From Anaerococcus sp. Marseille-P3915 (GTDB lineage: Bacteria > Bacillota > Clostridia > Tissierellales > Peptoniphilaceae), in the NCBI RefSeq assembly GCF_900258475.1, contig NZ_LT984887.1:97932-161931 (forward strand): a stretch of 64,000 nt of DNA, in the 5' to 3' direction. Below are positions 36,084 through 42,942 of this stretch, in pieces. The notes under the pieces are model-generated. The model ran no database searches and was not told the origin of the DNA. It saw only the letters and a program-made list of their open reading frames with translations. Position numbers and translations under genes: made by a program. Positions within the stretch are counted from its first letter, which is position 1. Every line of letters begins with the position of its first letter.

Positions 36084-36130
36084 ATGATAATCTTTATCAT
36101 AATTATATCACCATTGGAATATCCCTACAA
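36084..36130 (-). promoter_or_regulatory. Promoter with Fur-family-like box for the FtsX transporter
   Basis: On the minus strand, TTGTAG, a 17-base spacer and a consensus TATAAT (36102-36107) form a good promoter. Immediately downstream is the perfect palindrome ATGATAA-N3-TTATCAT (36084-36100). Read as 7-1-7 (TGATAAT-C-TTTATCA on the plus strand), it differs from the Fur-type consensus by one base. A site over the start point would repress. Fur, PerR and Zur cannot be told apart from this. Confidence 0.65.
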
Positions 36131-36173
36131 TATGTAAATATATATTTTTTAATTAAGAATTTTTCGACTAAAA

Positions 36174-36245
36174 AAGCTATTAAATTTTACCATGTATATA
36201 TAAACCGGAAAGGTTTATATGATAAGGCATTTAATTTAATAGCTT
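36174..36245 (-). terminator. Large nested hairpin after the VWA gene
   Basis: A 13-bp perfect outer stem (36174-36186 with 36233-36245) encloses a second perfect 9-bp hairpin, ATATAAACC/GGTTTATAT (36198-36220). On the minus strand it is followed by TTTTT, so it can end the VWA-gene transcript. It is larger than an ordinary terminator. Confidence 0.7.
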
Positions 36246-37935
36246 ATTTTTCTACTTTTGATATTTGTTTTTTGATAAATTTGCCGGCAGCAGACGATAT
36301 TCCAGCTGGATCATCTATTTTTATAAAATTGTTGCGATAAAGGACTTTAGCATTGTCTAGCTTATTGCCATTTATGATAGCCGCTATACTAAGGCCCTTT
36401 TTTCTCAGATGGGCCAAACTTTTTTTGGTATCATCAAGGGCAGGCTCTTCTTGGTAGGGTTTATTTAACTTAAAGCCATCGCTAATTAAAGGTTTTAGGT
36501 CTTGGGGATTGGCATCTGTTAGTATTAGGCTTAGGGTGTTTTTGATATCCTTATCTAAAATTGCCCTGTAGGCCCTAAAGATAAGGCCGTCCCTATTCCA
36601 ACCCATGGCCTTAAAACGAAAGATTTTTTTCATCTCTGTTTTATCATCATAATCCTTGAGTATGGATAAAATAGTAAAGTCATTTACAGTTTGAAAGGCT
36701 ATGACTCTGTTTAGGATATTATTATTTTCTAGAGATTTTGCTAAAATATAGGCTTCTATGGCAACCTCTGATTCCTTATCAAGGAGGGAGGCAGACCCAT
36801 CTATTAGTAGATCTACCTTCATAGAAGGATTAGCCTTGAGTGTATTTTTCTTAAAAATTTTCGCCCTGTCACTAATTTCTACCTTATAGGCGAGCTTTGG
36901 CACGAGCCTTCCTCTTTGGCTTAGGTCTTGATCAAGTGAGCTGGTTAGATTTAATTTTAACTTTATTTCCTTAGATAAGACAGATATGGCCCTATTGTAG
37001 GATGCCTTATGAGCCTTAAATTTTAAAAGGTGTCTTGCTATGGTCTTTTTATTGAGGTCTTGGTCAAGGTCCTTGTCATTTTCATCGATGCCTCTAGAAA
37101 AGTAAAGTTTTGATCTTTTGTGGGAACCTGTGCACAAATCTCTTTCAATGCCAAGTCTAATCTCTTCATCAAATATTGACTTGCCAAAAGTCTTTTCTAT
37201 AAATTTTAGACTTGCCTTACGTTTTTTGTTTCCATAGGCAAGGACTAGGCTAGCAAATCCGTGAGATTTTTCTCCTTTGGCCTTAAAATCAGCTGGCAAG
37301 TTTGATCTTTCAAGGCTCAGCATTCCTGCATTTTCAAAGAGAGAAATGTTTAGGGCTGGGAGGTTTTTAAGGATGTTATTTTCTTTATATCCTAAATATT
37401 TTTCAAATAAATCTTTGACCCTAGCTTCAAGATTTTCTTTATTTGTATCAGCTTCTAACCTTAGGGCCAGGTAGAGGTCCCTATCTTTTTTGGAAATTGT
37501 GGCCTTCTTAAGATTTAGAATTTCCCTCATTCTTATTTCTTCTAGGCGGTAGATTTTGTTTTGCCTTAGGGCAAGATTTCTTCTTTGCAAATCATACTTA
37601 TCATCAAGAAATTTTTTGGCATAGGATTTTCTAAGAGATTCTAAAACTGGCCTTATTACGACTTCTTTATTATAGGTGAAGTCTTCTATTATATAAATAA
37701 AGGCAAGGTCGTACTTATCTCTTTTAATATTATAGGCCCAAGAGTCAAAGAGCTTTTTAATTTCAATATAACCTAGGTATTTAATTGCAAGGCCAATTAT
37801 TAAATTTAGGTAGAAGTCAGGGTTTCCATCTATATTTGAACCTGAAATAAAATTATCAAAGTCATAAGACTCTGCTCCTGCCCATTGAAGGTTGTTTATT
37901 CGGTTTTCATTTATCTCTTCGTTATATTTATTCAT
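36244..37935 (-). CDS. VWA-domain protein, partner of a MoxR-type ATPase
   Basis: 563 residues. The first about 360 residues are charged and mostly helical, without a recognised domain. A von Willebrand factor A domain follows (about 375-555): the MIDAS motif DGSAS is in VDLLIDGSAS, with the later Thr/Asp positions around GWNRDGLIFRAYR and LTDANPQD. The gene overlaps the end of the MoxR-type gene by 8 bases. MoxR/VWA pairs act as chaperones that insert metals or remodel partner complexes (examples: NorQ/NorD, CbbQ/CbbO). The client is unknown here; no nitric oxide reductase or rubisco gene is nearby. Confidence 0.8.
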   Translation of the reverse strand: MNKYNEEINENRINNLQWAGAESYDFDNFISGSNIDGNPDFYLNLIIGLAIKYLGYIEIKKLFDSWAYNIKRDKYDLAFIYIIEDFTYNKEVVIRPVLESLRKSYAKKFLDDKYDLQRRNLALRQNKIYRLEEIRMREILNLKKATISKKDRDLYLALRLEADTNKENLEARVKDLFEKYLGYKENNILKNLPALNISLFENAGMLSLERSNLPADFKAKGEKSHGFASLVLAYGNKKRKASLKFIEKTFGKSIFDEEIRLGIERDLCTGSHKRSKLYFSRGIDENDKDLDQDLNKKTIARHLLKFKAHKASYNRAISVLSKEIKLKLNLTSSLDQDLSQRGRLVPKLAYKVEISDRAKIFKKNTLKANPSMKVDLLIDGSASLLDKESEVAIEAYILAKSLENNNILNRVIAFQTVNDFTILSILKDYDDKTEMKKIFRFKAMGWNRDGLIFRAYRAILDKDIKNTLSLILTDANPQDLKPLISDGFKLNKPYQEEPALDDTKKSLAHLRKKGLSIAAIINGNKLDNAKVLYRNNFIKIDDPAGISSAAGKFIKKQISKVEK

Positions 37936-38812
37936 TGGTCATATCTTTGTGATAAATATCATCCTTAAATCTTGCCTTTAGTAAATCTTCGATAAGTTCT
38001 GCTTCATAGTCATCAAAGACTTTATTTACTAGGCAGAGCCTCATAGCTTCTTTTAATTCAAGGCCTTCTTTAACTAGGTCAAGGCCATCGAACATTCCCC
38101 TTAAATCTGGAGCACTTTCAGAAATTTCGTGTGCCTCTGCCTTATCTTTTAGGTCCCTAAAAAAGTTTGTGAGGTCTTTAAGGTAGGATTCTCTTAGGTA
38201 AGGATAATGGGTTTTTATAAGATATTTTAGGTCATCATCAGATATCCTTGGCATCTTTATGATGACAAATCTTGATAAAAGGGCCTCATTTAGGTCGCGA
38301 GTTCCTTCGTAGCCGTAGTTCATGGTTGCTATAAAGCGGGTGGCAGGGTGGACTTTTATTAGCTTATAGCCAGGTATGTCAATCATTCTCCTGTAGTCTA
38401 GGATTGAGTGGAGGACTGCCATAGCCTCGTTTTTAGCCATATTTATCTCATCAAGAACCGCAAAGCCTCCATGAGTACTTGCAAGGCTTATTGGCCCTTC
38501 CCTAAACACAACATTACCTGATTTTAAAGTATCATCGCCGATTAGGCTTGAGGCATCAAGGCTTAGGTGGAAGGAAACATTCCACATAGGCCTATTAAAA
38601 AGATAGGCCAGGTTTTCTGCAAGGACATTTTTGCCTGTAGACTTCTCACCAACAAGCAAGATATTTTTGCCTGAAAGTATGGCAGAAATTGCCTGGGTTA
38701 AGACCTTATTTCCCATATACCTAAATTTAGGATTAGGAATTCTAGATTCAAGGTCATCTGCAAGAGGGTATTTGTTTTTAAAGTTTTCTATTTTTTTATA
38801 AATCTCATCCAT
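37928..38812 (-). CDS. MoxR-family AAA+ ATPase
   Basis: 294 residues. Walker A is atypical but present as GEKSTGKN (about 55-62). Walker B GGFAVLDEINMAKNE, sensor 1 RFIATMNYGYEG and the arginine-finger region LNEALLSRFVIIKM are clear. It follows the small upstream gene after one base and overlaps the VWA gene by 8 bases, forming a tight three-gene unit. The protein should form a hexamer working with the VWA partner on an unidentified target. Confidence 0.87.
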   Translation of the reverse strand: MDEIYKKIENFKNKYPLADDLESRIPNPKFRYMGNKVLTQAISAILSGKNILLVGEKSTGKNVLAENLAYLFNRPMWNVSFHLSLDASSLIGDDTLKSGNVVFREGPISLASTHGGFAVLDEINMAKNEAMAVLHSILDYRRMIDIPGYKLIKVHPATRFIATMNYGYEGTRDLNEALLSRFVIIKMPRISDDDLKYLIKTHYPYLRESYLKDLTNFFRDLKDKAEAHEISESAPDLRGMFDGLDLVKEGLELKEAMRLCLVNKVFDDYEAELIEDLLKARFKDDIYHKDMTNE

Positions 38813-38813
38813 T

Positions 38814-39128
38814 TTATCTCTCGATTGTGTTTATTTCATTTTTTATATAAAATTTTTTAAAAGATCCTAGGCCAAAGGCTGATATTTCAATTTCCTCATC
38901 GTCTTTTATAAAGGCATAGATATTAGGATTGACATAAATTTCAATATTTTCATCATCATATTTATGGTAGCTTTCAAGCTTGCCTACTTGCTTTGTGCTT
39001 ACATCAAAATCTACAGTTCCAATTGTGCAGCAGGATTCCTTGCTATCTAGGTCAGGATTAATAAATAAGGCCTTAATGTCTTTTTTAGCTGCGAATTCTC
39101 TTCCTTTTTTATCTAATTTTATTTTCAT
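38814..39128 (-). CDS. Small protein with SCC motif, HesB/IscA-like (tentative)
   Basis: 104 residues. An N-terminal helix-like start (MKIKLDKKGREFAAKK) is followed by strands and an SKESCCTIG motif with adjacent Cys at about residues 33-34, then IYVNPNIYAFI and a C-terminal beta segment. The plan resembles HesB-like 'CC/Se motif' proteins, some of which have selenocysteine at the second Cys; here both codons are ordinary Cys codons. It is the first gene of the MoxR/VWA operon, with AGGAG 4 bases before the ATG. A metal or sulfur-handling role would fit, but this is inference. Confidence 0.55.
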   Translation of the reverse strand: MKIKLDKKGREFAAKKDIKALFINPDLDSKESCCTIGTVDFDVSTKQVGKLESYHKYDDENIEIYVNPNIYAFIKDDEEIEISAFGLGSFKKFYIKNEINTIER

Positions 39129-39149
39129 AAGTCTCCTTTTTGAATAGAA

Positions 39150-39172
39150 AAAAGGTGGCCTAAGCCACCTTT
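39150..39172 (-). terminator. Terminator between cstA and the HesB-like gene
   Basis: A 9-bp perfect stem AAAGGTGGC/GCCACCTTT with a 4-base loop is flanked by A on its left, giving a T run after cstA on the minus strand. Confidence 0.85.
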
Positions 39173-39181
39173 AAATTTATC

Positions 39182-40636
39182 TTAGTCTAAAACTATTGAT
39201 TCAATTCTAGATCTATTCTTCTTTCCACATCTTACTACAAACCATGCATAAGCAACGGTAATGACAGCTGCTATTGGATAAGCAATTGTGTAAGGTTGTC
39301 TAAATCCTATTGGGTCAGCATTGATTATAAATGAGAATACTATGAAGCAGTAGAACATTCCTGGTATAAGTGTAATAAAGTAGTTTTTGTTATTATACAT
39401 TAGGTAAATTGTTGCAACTGCTAGGGCAAAGATTGCTACGAATTGGTTAGTAAATCCGAAGTATCTCCAAAGAATGTTAAATCCATTAGGATTTGATTTT
39501 GCAAAGTATAGGATAGCTGATGCTGGAATAAATAGACAAGCAGCTAGACCAGCTCTTTTTGAACCATTTCTTTGGTCTATATTTAATTCTTCTGAAATTA
39601 TTAGTCTTAGAGATCTAAATGCTGTATCACCTGATGTGATAGGAAGTGCGATTACACCTACTACTGCTAGTAGACCACCGATATTACCCATAAAGAATTT
39701 AGAAATATTACCAACCATGATTGTACCAGCTGTATCTAGTGGAGCTTCTCCTGTTGAGAAAAGAACCATAGCACCTGCTGCCCATATCATAGCTATAAAG
39801 CCTTCTGCTATCATTGTAGAATAGAAGGTTGTCCTTGCTTCTCTTTCACTTTTTACAGTTCTAGATACAAGGGTTACTTGTGAGCCGTGGAAACCTGATA
39901 GGATACCACAAGCTACAGTAATGAAGAATGCTGGGATGAATTTTTGTCCCTTTGGATGTTGAGCTAGAAGTCCTTGGCCTTCAAAAGATAGGTGAGCTGA
40001 ACCTTTCATAAAGATACCGATTAAAACACCAATAGCTGATATGATTAGGAAAGCACCAAAGATTGGGTAAATTCTACCGATAAGCTTATCGATAGGCATT
40101 ACTGTTGATAGGATATAATAAGCAAATATTACAGCATATATAATCCAAATTACAGTGCCTTCTGGTTCTTTACCAAGTACAAATTTAGCAATTAAGTCAC
40201 CAGGTGTATAAACAAATACAACACCAGTTAGGAGTAAAAGAACAGCAATAACAATATTGTAGAATTTTCTAACTCCATCGCCTATGTATTTACCAACTAA
40301 TTTTGGAACTTGGCTACCACCATTTCTCATTGAGATAAAGCCTGTCATGAAATCATGAACTGCACCTGCAATAACACAACCTACTGGAATAGCGATAAAG
40401 GCAATAGGTCCAAATAAGATACCTTGGATAGGTCCAAGAATAGGGCCTGTACCTGCTATGTTAAGTAAGTTGATAAGCCAGTTTTTAGCCTCACTCATTA
40501 CTACAAAGTCGACACCGTCGGCTTTTTTAACTGCTGGAGTTTCTCTATCGTCAGGTTCTAGTTGACTTTCAACATATTTTGAATATAGAAATCCTCCTCC
40601 AAATAAAATTATAAGTCCAATAATAAATAATGTCAT
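39182..40636 (-). CDS. cstA: Carbon starvation protein A family transporter
   Basis: 484 residues from the ATG at 40636, which follows GGAGGA by 4-5 bases; an upstream in-frame ATG at 40651 lies before that site. About 12-14 membrane helices are predicted. CstA-family marks include WLINLLNIAGTGPILGPIQGILFGP, GAVHDFMTGFISMRNGG, CGILSGFHGSQVTLVSRT and GVIALPITSGDTAFRSLRLI. E. coli CstA and BtsT import peptides or pyruvate, so uptake of one of these is expected. It is a single gene with its own promoter and an operator-like palindrome. Confidence 0.92.
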   Translation of the reverse strand: MTLFIIGLIILFGGGFLYSKYVESQLEPDDRETPAVKKADGVDFVVMSEAKNWLINLLNIAGTGPILGPIQGILFGPIAFIAIPVGCVIAGAVHDFMTGFISMRNGGSQVPKLVGKYIGDGVRKFYNIVIAVLLLLTGVVFVYTPGDLIAKFVLGKEPEGTVIWIIYAVIFAYYILSTVMPIDKLIGRIYPIFGAFLIISAIGVLIGIFMKGSAHLSFEGQGLLAQHPKGQKFIPAFFITVACGILSGFHGSQVTLVSRTVKSEREARTTFYSTMIAEGFIAMIWAAGAMVLFSTGEAPLDTAGTIMVGNISKFFMGNIGGLLAVVGVIALPITSGDTAFRSLRLIISEELNIDQRNGSKRAGLAACLFIPASAILYFAKSNPNGFNILWRYFGFTNQFVAIFALAVATIYLMYNNKNYFITLIPGMFYCFIVFSFIINADPIGFRQPYTIAYPIAAVITVAYAWFVVRCGKKNRSRIESIVLD

Positions 40637-40665
40637 AATATCCTCCTTCATTTATTATCTTATAT

Positions 40666-40707
40666 TTATTATAAAACATTATTTTTAAAAAAGCAATAGT
40701 CTATTGT
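40666..40707 (-). promoter_or_regulatory. cstA promoter with operator-like palindrome
   Basis: On the minus strand, TTGCTT (40691-40696), a 17-base spacer and TATAAT form a good promoter. CAATAG-T-CTATTG (40694-40706), a perfect 6-1-6 palindrome, overlaps the -35, so a repressor or activator may bind there. Confidence 0.55.
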
Positions 40708-40804
40708 AAAATGGACCTTACAATCATTTTCATAATAATATAGAATAATGTAATATAATTCATTAATGGTCTTATAAATTATGTATAATGAATAAATTAA
40801 AATA

Positions 40805-40832
40805 TTGAAATCATCTTGATTTAAAGTATAAT
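40805..40832 (+). promoter_or_regulatory. Promoter of the rimP-nusA-infB operon
   Basis: TTGAAA (40805-40810), a 16-base spacer and a consensus TATAAT (40827-40832) precede rimP by about 58 bases, leaving a short leader. Confidence 0.7.
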
Positions 40833-40844
40833 TATCTTAGTAAG

Positions 40845-40872
40845 AAGTGGGGCGCAAATTCCACTTTTTTTT
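40845..40872 (+). ncRNA. rimP leader hairpin
   Basis: AAGTGG (40845-40850) pairs with CCACTT (40861-40866), followed by a T run, in the short leader between promoter and rimP. Position and form fit the rimP leader motif described in Firmicutes. It could be a weak attenuator of the operon. Confidence 0.5.
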
Positions 40873-40890
40873 AATGTTAGGGGGAGTGGT

Positions 40891-41334
40891 ATGAATTTAA
40901 CTGAAAAATTAAAAGAATTACTAAATGATGATATAGAAAATTTAGGCTATGAACTCGTTGATATAGAGTTTATAGGACCTAAGAATGAAAAGAGACTGAT
41001 TTTCTATATATATAATGAAAGCGGCATAAACATAGACGACTGTGAAAAAGTAAGTACTTTTTTGGATGAGAAGCTAGATCAACTAGATTTAATTTCTACT
41101 TCATACTACTTAGAAGTATCCTCTCAAGACTTATCAAGGCCACTAAAGACTGACAGAGACCTAATTAGAAATATGAATGAGCTACTTAAGGTAAAACTTA
41201 AAGATGGCAGCGAGTTTATAGCCTTCACAAAAGAGGTCAATGCTGATAATATTTTATTTATAAGTCAAGATGACGAGGAAATTAAAATAGATAAGTCTGA
41301 TATCAAAGAAATTAAAATTGAGATAGTATTTTAA
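40891..41334 (+). CDS. rimP: Ribosome maturation factor RimP
   Basis: 147 residues, normal RimP size, two small domains: an N-terminal alpha/beta part with GYELVDIEFIGPKNEKRLIFYIY and SSQDLSRPLKTDRD at the junction, and a C-terminal Sm-like barrel (about 85-147). It helps 30S subunit assembly. It is the first gene of the rimP-nusA-rnpM-infB-rbfA series, the arrangement seen across bacteria. Confidence 0.93.
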   Translation: MNLTEKLKELLNDDIENLGYELVDIEFIGPKNEKRLIFYIYNESGINIDDCEKVSTFLDEKLDQLDLISTSYYLEVSSQDLSRPLKTDRDLIRNMNELLKVKLKDGSEFIAFTKEVNADNILFISQDDEEIKIDKSDIKEIKIEIVF

Positions 41335-41345
41335 AAGGAGAAGTT

Positions 41346-42611
41346 ATGAACAAAGACTTTATGGCAGCCCTTGATGAGCTTTGTAAGGATAAAAATATTG
41401 AAAAAGATGTAATCCTTGAAGCCCTAGAAAAGGCGCTTGTAAAAAGTTATCAAAAGAATTATGACAATCAAGAAAATGTTGATGTAGTCATAGACCACGA
41501 AACGGGTGAGATAGGGGTATTTGCCCTAAGAGAAGTAGTTGATGAAGTAGAAGATAAGGTAAGCCAAATCAGTCTAAAAGATGCAAAGGAAGTAGACCCT
41601 ACTCTTAGCATAGGTGATGTGGCCAGGATAAAACTTGTGCCTAAAAACTTCGGCAGGGTTGCAGCCCAAACAGCAAGAAATATCGTAATACAAAAGATAA
41701 GAGATGCCCAAAGAGAAACCCTATTTGGGGATTATCTAGACAGAGAAAATGAGCTTATAACAGGCTCTATCCAAAGACAAGATAAATATAATGTCTATGT
41801 TAACCTTGATAAGATAGAAGGAATTGTTCCACTAAAAGAGCAAGTTCCTAATGAGGTCTATGCTCCAAATGAGAGAATGAAATTTCTTATAAAAGAAGTA
41901 AGAAACTCCGGAAAAGATCCTCAAATAGTCCTATCTAGAGCAAGCGAAAACCTAGTAGTAAGACTTTTTGAGCTAGAAGTACCTGAAATAACTGATGGTA
42001 TAATAGAAATTTACTCTATAGCAAGAGAAGCAGGCTCTAGGACAAAGATGTCTGTATATTCAAATGACGAAACCATAGATGCTGTAGGAGCCTGCATTGG
42101 CTATAAGGGAGCTAGGGTAAATTCAATAGTAGAAAGTCTTCAAGGCGAAAAGATTGATATAATCAATTATTCAAAAGATGCAGAAACTTTCATATCAAAT
42201 GCCCTATCACCTGCTGATATAATCAAAGTCCTAATAAATGAGAAAAATAGACAATCTCTTGTAGTAGTAGATGATAGCCAACTTTCACTTGCCATAGGCA
42301 AGGAAGGTCAAAACGCTAGACTTGCAGCAAGGCTTACAGGTTGGAAAATCGACATAAAATCAGAGTTAGAATTTGATAGCCTAAGCCAAGAAGAAATTGA
42401 TGATATCTTAGGATTAAATGATGAAGAAGAAATCACTGAAAATAATGATGAAGTAAGTGATGAAAGCCTAGCTGAATCTGCCGCAGATGCTGAAGAAGAT
42501 ATAGTAACAGAAGAAGCTAACACAGATTTGGAAGAATCTGATGAAGATGAGGCTGATGAGGAAGATTTTTTAGAAAATATTAACCAGGCTGATGAAAGCC
42601 TTGAAAACTAG
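41346..42611 (+). CDS. nusA: Transcription termination/antitermination factor NusA
   Basis: 421 residues. N-terminal RNA polymerase-binding domain (1-about 125), S1 domain (about 130-200, with VNLDKIEGIVPLKEQVP), then two KH domains containing GACIGYKGARVNSIVESL and LAIGKEGQNARLAARLTGW (to about 345). The last 75 residues are an acidic Glu/Asp-rich tail in place of the two C-terminal repeats of E. coli NusA, as in other Gram-positive proteins. It modulates pausing and termination. GGAG lies 5 bases before the ATG. Confidence 0.95.
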   Translation: MNKDFMAALDELCKDKNIEKDVILEALEKALVKSYQKNYDNQENVDVVIDHETGEIGVFALREVVDEVEDKVSQISLKDAKEVDPTLSIGDVARIKLVPKNFGRVAAQTARNIVIQKIRDAQRETLFGDYLDRENELITGSIQRQDKYNVYVNLDKIEGIVPLKEQVPNEVYAPNERMKFLIKEVRNSGKDPQIVLSRASENLVVRLFELEVPEITDGIIEIYSIAREAGSRTKMSVYSNDETIDAVGACIGYKGARVNSIVESLQGEKIDIINYSKDAETFISNALSPADIIKVLINEKNRQSLVVVDDSQLSLAIGKEGQNARLAARLTGWKIDIKSELEFDSLSQEEIDDILGLNDEEEITENNDEVSDESLAESAADAEEDIVTEEANTDLEESDEDEADEEDFLENINQADESLEN

Positions 42612-42666
42612 GCCTTATGCTAAAAACTTTATAAATGAATAATAAATATTCAATTTGAGGTTAAAA

Positions 42667-42933
42667 ATGAAAAAAACTCGAAAGATACCACAGAGAAAAT
42701 GTATAGTATGTGGTTCTCTAAAAGATAAAAAAGACCTTCTTAGAATAGTAAATAACAAAGAAGAAGGAATCTTGATAGATGAAAGTGGAAAAGTAAATGG
42801 AAGAGGCGCTTATGTATGCAAAGATGAAGCATGCCTAAAGGGCCTTAGAAAGTCTAATAAGCTAAACCAAGCCTTTAAAATGAAAATAGATGATGATATT
42901 TATGAGGAGTTAGAAGCTTATGAAGTAAAATGA
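42667..42933 (+). CDS. rnpM: YlxR family RNase P modulator
   Basis: 88 residues from the ATG at 42667 with GAGG 6 bases upstream; the TTG at 42655 overlaps that site. The YlxR pattern is clear: PQRKCIVCGSLKDKKDLLRIV and GRGAYVCKDEAC, with four Cys that may hold a metal. Homologue RnpM of Bacillus binds the RNase P RNA and modulates its activity. It is between nusA and infB, but the L7Ae-like ylxQ gene often found next is missing here. Confidence 0.88.
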   Translation: MKKTRKIPQRKCIVCGSLKDKKDLLRIVNNKEEGILIDESGKVNGRGAYVCKDEACLKGLRKSNKLNQAFKMKIDDDIYEELEAYEVK

Positions 42934-42942
42934 GGTGATTAA

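Noticed and set aside
38814..39128. A selenocysteine codon in the SCC-motif protein
   Set aside because: Both positions are ordinary Cys codons and there is no in-frame TGA.
42600..42666. A separate promoter between nusA and rnpM
   Set aside because: The AT-rich gap of about 55 bases has no convincing -35/-10 pair, and co-transcription is simpler.
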